A stretch of DNA of 64,000 bases, from positions 18,640,001-18,704,000 of the forward strand of contig OY754466.1 in assembly GCA_963575645.1 (NCBI GenBank), read 5' to 3'. Source of the DNA: Xanthostigma xanthostigma (lineage: Eukaryota > Arthropoda > Insecta > Raphidioptera > Raphidiidae). The notes below the pieces were generated by a model, which was not told the origin of the DNA, searched no databases, and worked only from the letters and a program-made list of their open reading frames with translations. Shown here piece after piece: positions 45,254-56,890 of the stretch (positions are counted from its first letter, which is position 1; every line of letters starts with the position of its first letter). Made by a program: the position numbers and the translations under genes.

Positions 45254-46123
45254 CAGGGTGAGTCAGACCACCCGTATCAGTCGTTTTTTTCGAAAACGGT
45301 TAGTCGTAGAGAGTTGTGTCCAAAATCTGTATCATAAAAGCCCTAATGAAGAATCGAATGGTAATATTTTTTCCCCCCGGAAAGGTTGGCTTCCCTGTTA
45401 GTTTGCTCCGAAATGTTCAGAACTCCGGAATGTTAAATGGCACGATAGGTCGAAAGTGGAATTGTTGAAAAGATCTTTAAAAAATAAGCAAGTTTTGTAG
45501 GACATTTTTTTTTTGTTACTGCCACCCCTGTTAAGTAATATTCGTTTGAAACTATTAAATTAACATGTAAGAATAACAAACTTAATTTTAAAAGTTGGCA
45601 TTTAAAATCTAGTTACCTAATTAAACAATGTCACAAATGTTCAAACTGTCTTCAATTTACTTCAAAACACTGCAGAGCTCTTCTAGATATGTTATGAGTA
45701 CCTGGAAGTATTTTCCGACAAAAAAAAACAATTGCAATTATTGAAAACTTATTGTGACATTGTTTAATTAGGTAACTAGATTTTAAATGCCGACTTTTTT
45801 GTTATTCTGACATGTTAATTTAATAATTTCAAACGAATATTACTTAACAGGGGTGGCAGTAACAAAAAAAAATGTCCTACAAAACTTGCTTATTTTTTAA
45901 AGATCTTTTCAACAATACCACTTTCGACCTATCGTGCCATTTAACATTCCGGAGTTCTGAACATTCCGGAGCAAACTATCAGGGAAGCCGACCTTTCCGG
46001 GGGGAAAAAATATCACCATTCGATTCTTCATTAGGGCTTTTATAATACAGATTTTTGAGACAACTCTCTACGACTAACCGTTTTCGAAAAAAACGACTGA
46101 TACGGGTGGTCTGACTCACCCTG
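45254..46123 (+). mobile_element. Mariner-like foldback MITE, intact copy
   Basis: CAGGGTGAGTCAGACCACCC starts at 45254 and its complement ends at 46123. TA flanks both sides (45252-45253 and 46124-46125). The whole 870 bp is nearly self-complementary, with arms of ~400 bp and a central loop around 45690 ('ctctagatatgttatgagta'-like). Small indels occur. The same family is truncated at 5098-5845. No ORF is conserved. Confidence 0.88.
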
Positions 46124-46589
46124 TATATAGCATATGTAAATCTACATTCGCCCGCGAGCATTAATTAAGCTTTGTTCAGACTTAGTGAGCCAAGCTAAGT
46201 GTTTCAAGTTAAGTACTTGAAAACGAGTCTTTCTCGCTTACTCGTTTTTTATATAGAATAATAGTTAGGTTTCACGCTGCGACGAGCGTCGTTATCTCTC
46301 TGATGTGTTAACGGCGTTGTTATTATATAATAGTGGAGCACTTGTCAAAACAGAAATTATTGTCTCAGTCATGTTTTTCTCTCCTCCGGGGCTGTGCCCT
46401 AATGATGATGCAACCAAATGCGTTTTGTTTTTCAGTCGCCGGCCGTGCACAAGATCTTTTCTCGTTAGCGACGATTAAAATCAATTACTATACGTAACAC
46501 CGCGTTTGATAAATGTTTTTTTAAGAGAAACTTTTTTTGCCACGGTAGGTTTATATTCCTGAGATTGAAAATAGTGTCACAATTTACGT
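46124..46589. other. Spacer, no gene seen
   Basis: It includes 'ctgcgacgagcgtcgttatc' near 46278 and G/C-rich 'tcctccggggctgtgccc' near 46383. No ORF, splice or repeat boundary was established. Confidence 0.4.
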
Positions 46590-46760
46590 ATGCTGTATAC
46601 TACGTTCATCGTGGACATAGAAGTGTCCACCGTAAACATAAATTGTCCACCGTAGAAATAAATGTTCATCGTGGACACGGTGGACATTTATGTCCACGGT
46701 GAACGCTTATATGTCTGCAATGGACACCTATGTTCACGGTGGACACTATTATGTCCACGG
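46590..46760 (+). repeat. Short imperfect tandem array, 'gtccac' units
   Basis: About eight imperfect ~20-bp units alternate 'gtggacataaa' with 'gtccaccgtaaa', giving a partly self-complementary array. It is the target of the hAT MITE at 46761. Confidence 0.7.
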
Positions 46761-47288
46761 TAGGGATGTCGAAAATGAAAAAAAATATCGATATTTATAA
46801 AAATATCAATATCGACGTCGATATATCGAGGAAAAATATCGATATATCGAGGAAAAAATATCGATATATCGGTCAAATTTTCAAAAGATTTTGCATTTTT
46901 AAAATAATAGTGTATTTAGCTTAATATTATCAATAATAATTTTTATACAAAATGTACATTATTTAATGTACAAAAATCTCAATAAAAATGAAAGTATTTT
47001 TACCAGTATTTCTTTTTATTAGGCAATAGATATAATAATTACAAAAATATCAAAAACTAAAAAGCTATCTTCAAACCAATATTTTTAAACCTATTTATTG
47101 TATTAGGCAAACCAGTATTTTGATTCTATAGTGACTTTAGTTACATAAATAAAAAAATTTATCGTTTTTGATACAATTTTCGATATTGGATATTTTGTAT
47201 CGATATATCGGATCAAAATATATCGGCTAAAAATATTGATGTTTTGAATTAAAAATATCGATATATCGATACTTTTTTAACATCCCTA
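46761..47288 (+). mobile_element. hAT-type MITE, 8-bp duplication with one mismatch
   Basis: The left end TAGGGATGTCGAAAATG and the right end (complement TAGGGATGTTAAAAAAG) form the TIR. The flanks gtccacgg (46753-46760) and gtctacgg (47289-47296) agree at 7 of 8. The body is rich in 'atcgatatatcgaggaaaaa'. No transposase is present. Confidence 0.88.
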
Positions 47289-47825
47289 GTCTACGGTTTC
47301 CCACAGTTAATAGATATATCTTAATATTTGAAAGATACGGTGAGTAAGTACCTATAATATTGCACATTAAGAAAGTAATTTTAAAATCTCTATTCAATGT
47401 ACTTATAAAAATTGTTCATGATATTGTAATTTGATTGTAGACAGATTTAATCTGAAGATGTACTTTACGAAAGCTGCTCATTAATTGAAAAGTGTTTTAA
47501 TATATTTTTGATATTTTTTGAATTGGTCTTTTCCATACATTCAACATGTATAAATATTTCTTAATTTTGTTATACATACTTATATTAATTTTTTTGATAA
47601 CCTATAAAGAAAACTTATAAGTAATTGTTTATAATTTTTTTGGCTTATTGGCATGTAATTTAAAACTATTTATAATAGCAATATGAAAAATTTTAAATGA
47701 ATATCGAATGACATTTTTTTCCCGTATATTGGTAAATCGCGATGACACTATTAAAAAAAAAAGTAGATCGCACCTACTAATAGGTTGGGCAGCTCTGGAC
47801 TATATAGACTATAGACTATAATAGA
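47289..47825. other. AT-rich spacer, no gene seen
   Basis: No ORF longer than about 40 codons with a motif. 47700-47760 holds 'ggtaaatcgcgatgacacta'. Confidence 0.4.
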
Positions 47826-47930
47826 CCAGGAGCGGGAAAATCTTTTGATCGCCGGGCCACTGCATAGCTGATGAAAATTTGACTTCGGGCCACAAATTTG
47901 CAGAGCAAAAAAAAAAATGTGAATCAAAAA
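47826..47930 (+). mobile_element. hAT-type MITE fragment (33148 family, inverse)
   Basis: 'caggagcgggaaaatctttt' followed by 'gatgaaaatttgacttcggg' and 'tttgcagagcaaaaaaaaaa' matches the inverse of 33300-33436. Only one end is present. Confidence 0.6.
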
Positions 47931-48829
47931 TTTTTTAATGACAAAAATTTTGTTATTGAAAAATTTTTGATTCAGAAAAAGTCGGAAAAAACTAATTGAT
48001 TGAATTGGAATTGAATGTTTTGTTAATATACTGTCTGAAAAATTGGTCGATAATTTTATTTATTGAGGAGTAATCAGACGTTAATCAAAGATTTGTATAA
48101 TAGTAAAAATTACATCAAAATTCGTACAGTGGTTCTCGAGATTAACTCGAACGGTAAGACAGACAGACAAAATGAGAACTTATGATTCGACTATGTAAAG
48201 ATAAAAATTCATACCGTCGCGGTCGTTATGGTCCTGAATTACGTCACCAAGCAGGTCTTTTATCATAAAAGATTTATGCTCCTGCATTTTTGAAAACTGT
48301 CAATTGTAGAATATTGCACAAAATTGTATCACTCCAATATATTATAATAATAATAATTATCTTTGCTCAGTCCATTGCGTTGTGAATTTTATATTAGATT
48401 TCATATTAAAAAAATGTTCATAGTAAACTACGATTTATAAATTCATAAACTTTTTTAAGGGTTTTTTCGTATAGGCTAACGTCACTACCGGAGTTCGATC
48501 CCGAAATCTCTTTTAAAATTACCTAACAAGAAATTTATTTGCCATCTTATTTTTCCAAATTAATTGTTAGTTAAAAAATCGGTTCAGCCGTTTTAACTGT
48601 ACGCGTGTTACAAAACAATGTGCCATACAAAGTGAGTGCACATATGCACTTCAGATATGTTGAGGTCGCGAAAAAAATTTGACGTAGCAATTTGGTAAAC
48701 AATTTTTTATACACGAACAAAACAATTTTTTATATAGAAAACAACAGTTTTAATAATAATATTTTATATAACAATAACGTTTAGTGTTATTTAAATTTGC
48801 GTATTTAAAATTGGCGCGCTTTGTAGACG
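47931..48829. other. AT-rich spacer, no gene seen
   Basis: The phrase 'attcgtacagtggttctcga' (48120) is insect-repeat-like. No ORF is supported. Confidence 0.4.
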
Positions 48830-49030
48830 GAAATGTATATAGAAGCGGACGTGACGTGACCGTATACGCGAATGTCGCGGTCGAATTAAAACGAACCTCA
48901 AGTTTGCGGAGCTGTGGCGCCGAAGCCCGGCCCACGTGGCGTCGTCACCTCATTATCCTTGTATAAAAGTCAGAAGGATGACGACACTATACAACTCCAG
49001 GTACGTGGAGCGACGTCCCACCCACACTCC
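48830..49030 (+). promoter_or_regulatory. GC-rich island with TATA-like sequence, candidate promoter
   Basis: A non-repetitive GC-rich block ('ggagctgtggcgccgaagcc', 'cggcccacgtggcgtcgtca') is followed by TATAAAAG at 48961-48968. About 45 bp on, 'acaactccag' meets a good donor sequence, GTACGTGG. This is the layout of an insect core promoter with a short first exon on the plus strand. No downstream exon was found. The CACGTG box lies at 48932-48937. Weak evidence. Confidence 0.3.
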
Positions 49031-49112
49031 CGGTACATTAGATGCGTTTATCCACAGGTTTACAAGGGACACTCGCGTTAAAAAGTTATACAGTCGGGAT
49101 ATCTATAGGTAT

Positions 49113-49364
49113 AGACACTAATATAGAGATATCTATATTGCAGAAAAATAAAATTGAAGTGCATGTTTAATGTCAAAATGACAGCTTTTTACTAACAGTA
49201 TATACTATATACGGTATATTTATAACAAAAAAGTTTTTGTCTGTCTGTCTGTCTGTCTATTGCGGCTAATCTCCAAAACGACTGGACCGATTTCGACGGG
49301 ACTTTCACTGACAGATAGCTCATTTTGCAAGGAGTAACTTAGGCTACTTTTATTTTATACTAGC
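49113..49364 (+). mobile_element. Helitron-like family B copy
   Basis: It holds 'gaaaaataaaattgaagtgc', a GTCT microsatellite (49229-49258), 'ggctaatctccaaaacgact', 'ggaccgatttcgacgggact' and 'taacttaggctacttttatt'. It is the same body as at 19936-20450. Confidence 0.65.
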
Positions 49365-50010
49365 TGCTCCCTGCGACTCCGCACGCGATATTGTGATTAA
49401 ACCGCGGTAGCGTCAACAGTATTCGAGTCTTCGGCTATCTATACTAATATATAAAGCTGAAGAGTTTGTTTGTTTGTTTGGTTGAACGCGCTAATCTCAG
49501 GAACTACTGGTTCGAAATTAAAAAAAAAATTTTGTTGGATAGTCCATTTATCGAGGAAGGCTATAGGCTATATAATATCACTCTACGACCAATAAGAGCT
49601 GAGCATCAATGAAAAATGTTTCAAAATAAGTATATAACTCAAAATTAGTCCGTCCGACAAAAACTTTTGAACGGTAACTCCGATCATCATGAAATTTTGA
49701 CACAACATTCATCCCGGTACACTATACTTAAGATAAACGTGCATACTCATGTCCCTCCCCCCCAATCGTTCTTTTGCACCCGGGTGAAACCGGGCGGGAT
49801 CGCTAGTATATTGTATATAAGATAAAAGCATATAGCCTAAGTTATCGTTTAAAACAGCAGCTGTAGATATGTCTGCAGTGAAAATCCCGTCAAAACCAGT
49901 CCAGTCGTTTTGGAGATATATAATATAAGGCTTCAACACTCCACTATATACCTATATACTTACTGTTGTCGCTACCCGTATTTCATCACAATCGCGGGCG
50001 GAGCCGCTGG
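49365..50010 (-). mobile_element. Helitron-like family B copy, minus, split by Helitron A
   Basis: On the minus strand the 3' end CTAG (49363-49366) and 'cggagtcgcagggagcagct' are at the left. The rest resumes after 49806 with 'tatataagataaaagcatat', 'ccgtcaaaaccagtccagtc' and 'gttttggagatatataatat'. The insertion is the intact Helitron 49438-49806. The right end near 'cacaatcgcgggcggagccg' is uncertain. Confidence 0.55.
49438..49806 (+). mobile_element. Short non-autonomous Helitron, intact
   Basis: TCTATACTAATATATAAAGC after an A; 3' hairpin CCCGG-gtgaaa-CCGGG and CTAG before T. It is 369 bp, with no tRNA module. It is nested in an opposite-strand family B element. This is the cleanest copy for defining the family's termini. 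Confidence 0.9.
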
Positions 50011-50285
50011 GAGTTCACAAATAATTTTAGAGTTTTCGTGGAAATAATAAAGTAAACATTATCATAACCAATCTTTATTTTTATTTTTTTTTTATTTTTA
50101 TATCAATCACATATTAATCAGTCAGTCTCTGGTATTTTAACTAATCATTAACTTATCATATTATTACCCCCCTTATTTCAAAAAGCACAAAAAAACAAAG
50201 TTACTTTTTAGTAAAAAGTATTTACCTGATAAATATGTTTAGGTAGGTACACAAAACAAAAAAAAACACTCTACCTATCATTTTA
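50011..50285. other. Spacer, no gene seen
   Basis: AT-rich with homopolymers; no ORF or repeat boundary identified. Confidence 0.4.
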
Positions 50286-50289
50286 AGAG

Positions 50290-50745
50290 CCCGTTTCCCC
50301 TGGTTTTCTCAATGCAATACAGTGGTCTGCGGTCCCGTATAAATCTGATCGTAAAACGAGAGATAAAATTATGAAAAATTATTTTTATGGAGATTAAGGA
50401 TCAATCTATGTCCCTATTGTACCATTTTTTTAATTTTTTAAGCAGAAAAATTTTTATAAAAATTTTAAAAACCGTAAAAAGTGTCTTTTAAAAGCATTCG
50501 CCATTAATTAACAAAGCAAAAAATGAAAAATTTGTTACAATACGGACATAGATTGATCCTTAATATAACTAGAAAAAAATATGCCGTAGCCTGTTTTCCA
50601 AAATTACGACCCAGTTTATACGGGAAGCCGTAGCTCTGCAATGAAAAAATATCGTAATATGTTGAATTGACTGGTGCTGTAACTACGGAAAGAACGGGTG
50701 TTTTTGAAATTATCATCTGTGCTGGCATGTGCCGTTAAAATTTAG
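50290..50745. repeat. Foldback/MITE-like inverted repeat
   Basis: 'taaggatcaatctatgtccc' (50397) recurs inverted at 50541-50562. Further out, 'gcggtcccgtataaatctga' matches the complement of 'acccagtttatacgggaagc' (50611-50630). The minus-strand frame 50504-50728 is a by-product. Arms ~170 bp, imperfect. Confidence 0.7.
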
Positions 50746-50798
50746 GGCTGGGTTGTATACTATATAGTGGTTTGATATATTCGTTGCAACGATTTTAA

Positions 50799-51750
50799 TT
50801 TAAAGTTCGCTGCATACGAGGCTGGATTTGCCGCTAGATTTCACTACTAGTTTTCTTAATTGCTATTATGTGCTTGCTTCACACAAGGGCGTAGATATTT
50901 TTTTTCTGGGGGGCGGGGTATAAAGCTAAAGAAATCAATATTTTTAAGTTTTATTAATAGGAACACCAAAACCAAACGACTAAACTAAAAAACTTTGTTT
51001 TGGGTAGAATTTGAAGAGCCAAAAAAAAGTCTTTTTCATATAGCCACACGGGTCTCGTAAAATTCACGTAATAATGCGGGACATTTCCTATAATACGGGA
51101 CACGGAACTTTAATGCAGGACTGACCAGGGGTATGAAACTCAATGCTATTCGAGCTTCTCTTATTTGTCTGAAGGAATAATTTTAATGCCAACATGATAG
51201 CATGAAAATAATGAAAATGTACTTTTGACGAACTTTTTTCAGTCATTGGCATCGCTGAAATGGCGCCAGCTCACCAAAGCGCATCAAAGCGGGAGTTTCA
51301 AAATTGTCTACTTATGTTATGAACAATATTATTTAATAAAAAAGGATAAAAAACTGTTCAATTCTTACAAAATTACAATTATAAGAGGAAATGTATTTTA
51401 AACATCAACCATTTTGTTCGAAACGTACTTGTTGTGACAACACCATTCCCAGGGCAGCTACGACACACACACCATTTTACACAGTTGGTATTAAAATCAT
51501 TCCTTGTCATTTAAGAGGTCACCTTGCCATCACACGAGACATCTTTACAAACACACACTATGTCATAATGTTTGTTTGTGGGCCTTTGTTCATGTCACCC
51601 ACGTTACAAGATACCGTTTCCAGATTGGTTCTTGCTCAGAGCCAGCAGATGACCTTGAAAGAACAATAGCCCCTGTACTTATTGTAATTTTGTGAGCTAG
51701 CAGGCGAGCCCACAGTGACTTCATTTCCAGCTTTGTACCAACAGAAGTCC
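50799..51750 (+). mobile_element. TTAA-type element, interrupted
   Basis: The left end 'taaagttcgctgcatacgag' and 'atttgccgctagatttcact' match the 26542 family. The remainder is at about 51415-51745 ('gtttgtttgtgggcctttgt'-like, 'gtgagctagcaggcgagccc', 'cacagtgacttcatttcc'). The 50885-51415 interval holds a hAT 5' part ('aagggcgtagatattttttt') and unassigned DNA. Confidence 0.5.
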
Positions 51751-52784
51751 AGCGTTTCAACATGGATTATCGCCGTGGAAAATAAACAAGATTACCTTTG
51801 TCAGCAGTACGTAAGAAAAAATGTAACATTGCCAAATATAATAGGTAAATATGTTATCTATAATACTTATTTTATTGATTTATATTGATATTTAACTTCC
51901 AATAGGAAGTTATTGTATTTAATAGTAGAAGAAAAATTATCTGAAAAGTCAAAACAGAAAAAAAATTTTGTCACAGCATAATTAAAATGGAAGAGATTAA
52001 TTTTACATCTATACACATAGAATATATTGAGAATTTTAATTATGAAGAGATAATAAAATAAATATGAATTCAAATAAAATTATGTACCTACATAATAAAA
52101 ATTCAGAATTAATGACAAAGTAAGAATTTTGAATTAAATTATTATGTAAATAATAAAACTGTTTTAATTACTATGGCACTAGTACAGGTAATAGAGAATT
52201 TTTTCTGCATTATCCTACAACTTTTTTTTGTTTTCTTAAATAGGTTCAGTATCACGTACTGACCCTAAGTGCACAAAATCCTTACAAATTAGGAGGGCGG
52301 AAGTGCCGCCATTATGACAAAAACCGTTTCAGCCTATATCTCCCTAACCTTGCACTTGAGGCGAAAAAAGGTAATAACCTTTATTGTAGATAAATAAATT
52401 TACTATCTTTTTTGTTCAATACTTTTTTTTGTATCACTTACCGTTTACGACTTATTCAACTATTACGATTTGTTTATTGACTTTTGGATCCATATCTCTT
52501 CTAATAATTGTTTAAACAATAAAATGCTAATGACTTAAGTTTTAAATCTACAAATTTTCTACAGCTTTTAATTCAAACTTTTTTTCTAAAATTAAGATTT
52601 TTTAAGTTATAACGCGCTAATGTCAAAAAACCTGTGCCTAGGCGCATGAGTGGACATAATAAAATAAGAATGAATTGTAATAAAATTATGTACATAATAA
52701 AAATTCAGAATTAAAAAACCAAAAAAATAAAGTGTGCATTCATTTTTTTAATTGATTTCTAGTAAATTAACTGATTTATTATTA
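51751..52784. other. AT-rich spacer, no gene seen
   Basis: The minus frame 51867-52073 is AT-rich and has no motif. 52255-52330 ('gcacaaaatccttacaaatt', 'aagtgccgccattatgacaa') resembles nothing I recognise. Confidence 0.4.
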
Positions 52785-52949
52785 ACTTCCCGCTTAAAAA
52801 AAAAAAAAAAATTTTTTTCAAAAATCGGGAAGTTATTGGTTTCACCCCGATTTTCGAAAATCGAGTTTTCGCCAGATATCGACGTTTTGAGGTCCTAGGA
52901 AGCTATTGAAACTATTTTGGCGATGATGTCCGTAGGTCTGTATGTGTGC

Positions 52950-52980
<31 letters not shown>

Positions 52981-53846
52981 AACCTTTTATATCTTTTGAA
53001 TGGAGTGTCCGACTGAAACGCGGCATCTGACGTGAACTTGGTGAACTTAGACTTCCTGAAAATTTGAAACGATTCGGCCCAAAAAATTTTGAGAAATCTT
53101 AAAAAAACAAGTTTCAAAAATTTTTTAAAATTTGTTTTTGTAAAATATTTTCTAAACTACTAAACCGATTAATTCCAAAATCTAATCAGCTCTTCTCCTT
53201 AACAAACTGCGTCGATTTCCGCAAACCGCATCAAAATCGGTTCATTTGTTCACGAGATACCGTGAACGAAAAAATCGTAAAAAAGTGTTTTTTAAAATGA
53301 CTCTTAAAATTGTTATCAGATCGATTTTTTTGTAATAAATTACTTTCTTAGGCTAAAAAAACTGCGTCGATCGCCGCAAACCAGATCAAAATTGGTTCAT
53401 TTGTTCATGAGATAACGTGAACGAAAAATTAGGAAAAAAGTAATTTTTTATAATTACTCGTGAAATTCTTATCAAATCGATTTTTTTGTAATAATTTACT
53501 TTCTTAGGTTAAAAAACTGAGTCGATCGCCGCAAACCGCATCAAAATCGGCTCATTTGTTCACGAGATATCATGAACGAAAAATTTGTAAAAAAGTGTTT
53601 TTTTTTTAAATTGCTCGTAAAATTCCTATGAGATCGATTTTTCTGTAATAAATTACTTTTTTAGGTTAAAAAATTGCGTCGACTACCGCAAATCGCATCA
53701 AAATCGGTTCATTTGTTCATGAGATATCGTGAACGAAAATTTCGTAACAGTGTTTTTTTTTTTTTGGGCTCGAAGAGCTAAAAAATAAACTTCTTGCTAT
53801 ATTTTATATATTTTTGAGCGTTTTGTACTCGAAAATAGCGGGAAGT
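52785..53846. mobile_element. TA-flanked TIR element with ~157-bp satellite units
   Basis: ACTTCCCGCT at 52785 and its complement ending at 53846 are both bordered by TA. The interior has a (GT)n tract near 52950 and four ~157-bp units (near 53207, 53361, 53518, 53678). Each holds 'gcgtcgatcgccgcaaaccg', 'cattcaaaatcggttcattt'-type and 'cacgagatatcgtgaacgaa' segments. No ORF. The array is an internal satellite of the element. Confidence 0.75.
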
Positions 53847-54829
53847 TACAGGGATGGCCTGCAGGGTCAAACTTCTTTTCAAATTTTTATTTATGCAACT
53901 GTATTAGATTCCATAGCTCATTCATTAGCTCATAAGTTGGCTAATAGTTGTGTCACTGTGGAGTAAAGAAACTCAGTCATAAATTAAATAATTAAATAAA
54001 TAATATATAAAACAAATAATGAAAGTCCTATATTTTTGCAACTTTAAAAAAATACTTTTTTTTCGAAAAAAAGGTGGCAACCCTAATTGTAACAAACAGT
54101 ACCTACTGTATTATAGTTATTATTATGAATATACAATACATTTTTTTCCATATTTTTGTGACATTTAACATAATTCTATTTTTTGTAAACTATTTCTTTG
54201 CAGATAAATTATATGTTGTAAAGTTTTGTAATTCTGGATATAAAATGAATATAGCACATCCCTATTTGATATCTGCAGTCTATACGTGTCTGTGTTAGTA
54301 TACTAACACATGTAATAGTATGTATATCACTATAACGAGGCATATAATAATTCGGTTCTCTTTGTCAATCCTTCTCACATGTGTGAAAGATAGAGAGAGA
54401 GCATTCAATTCTCATAGACCACAATAATTAGGTGTACTATTATGAATGGAATGTTTCAAAATGTTTCCTCACCACACGCCGCAAAATACAGCTTCCCCTC
54501 TGTGATCGGCAAACGGGCTCTTAAGAACAAAATTATTTCTTCTAAACTTTGGCCATTTTTTATGGTAGGTACCTACTTTTGTTAACGAACTACAATAAAA
54601 TAAAAATTAATAAGTAGGTATAGGTATACCTACCTACCAAATACAACAACTAAATAAATATTTTTAATGCAAAATAATACTTCAATCGAAAGTATATCAA
54701 AATAAAAATAGTTTTCTCTCAAAGGAAAAAAAAAAACGCGGAGCGTGGGGGCATAAAACTAAAAGACATTGCGACGCTCGCATGGTGCGCGGCTGAACAT
54801 GTCTGATTTCAGCGCGAAACCTCTTAAAT
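53847..54829. other. Spacer, no gene seen
   Basis: AT-rich. The plus frame 54074-54298 has a hydrophobic, low-complexity composition and no motif. 54.3-54.7 kb includes 'ttctcacatgtgtgaaagat'. Confidence 0.4.
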
Positions 54830-54932
54830 GTAGGTTCGGTTTCGGCCGGATGGCAGCCGAAACCGAAACTAAGCCGAAACCAGTGTTTTTGCCGAAACTA
54901 GGCCGAAACCGAAATTTCGGTCGGACACTACA
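54830..54932 (+). mobile_element. hAT-like end fragment
   Basis: 'ggttcggtttcggccggatg' and two 'aggccgaaaccgaaa' sub-repeats end with 'tcggtcggacacta', a hAT-style terminus (complement TAGTGTCCGACCG). No left end or duplication was found. Confidence 0.45.
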
Positions 54933-54939
54933 ACGATGT

Positions 54940-55065
54940 TATATAAAGTACTCCTCAGCGTCGGTCTGGATTCTGCAGAGAATGCCGGGGTCCGCGCGGG
55001 ACTTTTTCCGGTGGGCCGCCAGTTCGAATCTATTTTCGGCACAGAATGTCTCCAAAAGGATTTTT
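54940..55065. other. GC-rich island with open frame, candidate exon
   Basis: A non-repetitive GC-rich block ('gaatgccggggtccgcgcgg', 'ccggtgggccgccagttcga'). Both strands are open. The minus strand encodes ENRFELAAHRKKSRADPGIL and CRIQTDAEEYF and then stops; the plus frame runs through 54769-55110. No flanking GT/AG pair of the right phase was confirmed. It could be a stray exon, a transposon relic, or a regulatory island. The product is not recognised. Confidence 0.25.
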
Positions 55066-55489
55066 TTATTTCGTTTTAACAATTTACCTTCCCTAACCTA
55101 TATTAAATAAGTTGCCGCAATTAAGAAGTTTTTCTTATTTTTTTTACTCATCATACTCCCAGAAATTACTATATGGCGAAACCATTTTTGTAATACTTAT
55201 CTCTTTCTTTACGTCAACTTCAAATTGAATGTAGGTTGGGAAGGTGACTGTTAAACGAAGAGAAAAGTCGTTTTATCTTTTTGAGAAACATTCTGACTAT
55301 TTTTTAAGTCGATTAATTACCGTAAGTCACGCAACTCGATTCTATTAAAAAATTGATTTTTGTTGCTAATCAACTTTGAAAGTTCAAATATTTTATATTC
55401 GCTGAAATTTTTATAATCAAGAAATTAAGGTTTTTGAAAACTGATCAAAATACAATAAAATGATGTGTATTATGTGAGAGTCGTATTTT

Positions 55490-55700
55490 TTTGCACGGAA
55501 TGTACTCAGCCATTTTAAAGTGACAGCGCAGACACGGCCTGTAATTGGACAGAACGGTTACCGCATCTCGTTCGCCATTGGCACAGTTGGGCCTCCACCC
55601 CTCAAGAGCTGTGCCAGCGGCTCGCATTCCACCCTATTGGAGCTTTTAGGATATAAAGGCCAGAATTAATGAGACACTGTCTGTACATGCTCGGTAACTT
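55490..55700 (+). promoter_or_regulatory. Candidate promoter-like GC-rich segment
   Basis: Non-repetitive, with 'gttcgccattggcacagttg' (CCAAT on the plus strand), 'tccaccctattggagc', and 'ggatataaaggccagaatta' about 30 bp on. The minus frame 55445-55627 has no motif. A first exon was not identified. Weak evidence. Confidence 0.2.
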
Positions 55701-56327
55701 GCAAAGCTTATTAACTAACTTTCTCGAGTGCCTTTGAAAACATGAAAATTATGTATAGGCACTTATAAATGCGCTTCATCAACCGGTTTTTTATGCGCAC
55801 AAGAAAGCATGATGTGCGCATATATATCAATGCTTATATGGACATTAAAAAACCTTTGTGTTCGTACTTAAGTACCTTGGTAATTAATACAAAATAAAAC
55901 CCTTCACCTCCACCTTATACACCCGTTACTTACGCCAATATTTTTTTTTTAAATCGACTTGTAGGTATATAAGGTGTGTATTTGTGCATCAGTTTAAAAA
56001 GTGTTGACACTTTTGACACTATTGCGTTTGTTATACAAAAGTGTAAGATACACAGACCTGTTTAGTATTTCACTAGGACTCTCAACTCATGAGCAGGGGA
56101 ACGTAGTGCGTTTGTACTTAACGTGATATATATCTGAATTTGACACAGTTTGCTCTAGATCAAATTACGCACTTTTGGTAAACATAACGTACCTATACCT
56201 ATACTTTTCAGTTATCGGCACTAACTAATGTATCAAACACAATAAAGCAGCCGTGAAATAAAAATTCGAGGTAATACCGACTGTCATCAATCAGCATATG
56301 TGGCCCATGCATATATATCGTAGGTAC
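55701..56327. other. Spacer, no gene seen
   Basis: It contains the phrase 'ttgacactattgcgtttgtt' shared with 40388-40407, marking a dispersed repeat. No ORF is supported. Confidence 0.4.
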
Positions 56328-56890
56328 TAGTGATGTGCCGGATCGTTAAAAATGTATATCCGCGGATACGGATCTGAATACGGATTTTTGGTTTCAAGAT
56401 CCGCGGATACGGATACGGATCTTAACTTTCTTAGAGTACGCGGCGGTAAATATTGCACATCGACCTTTGGAAAGAGACTATCTGTTATGGGAAAAAGTTA
56501 TTGACCTCTTTAAGAGTTAACACTCATAACAGATTGTCTCTTTCCAAAGATCGATGTGCAATATCTCATTATAAAGATAGTTGATTTAGTATACCTTTGA
56601 GCTATGTACCTATGTCCTATACTATTAGTATGGTACTCACTACGATAAATGTTTGCAATATAAAGGTGTCAAATACGATTTAAAAAATTAAAAAATAATC
56701 TGAATGGAATTTAACAGGTTTTCATTATTACCTAATCACCTATATATATAAAATTTCATCTATATGAATTGAAAATTAATAAGGTAAAAGATCTGTAAAA
56801 GATTCGCCAAAAACTAACTGATACGGATACGGATCTTTCTTCTCCCTCGGAGTCGGATATCCGCGGATACGGATATCCGGCACATCACTA
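56328..56890 (+). mobile_element. hAT-type MITE with internal palindrome
   Basis: TAGTGATGTGCCGGAT at both ends, in inverse order. The interior has 'ccgcggatacggatacggat' units, and a palindrome at 56453-56562 ('ttgcacatcgacctttggaa' against 'ttccaaagatcgatgtgcaa'). The 8-bp flanks gtaggtac and ttatcaac match only partly, so the duplication has decayed. No ORF. Confidence 0.75.

Noticed and set aside
50504-50728. 74-codon minus-strand open frame
   Set aside because: It lies in an inverted-repeat MITE and has no recognisable motif.
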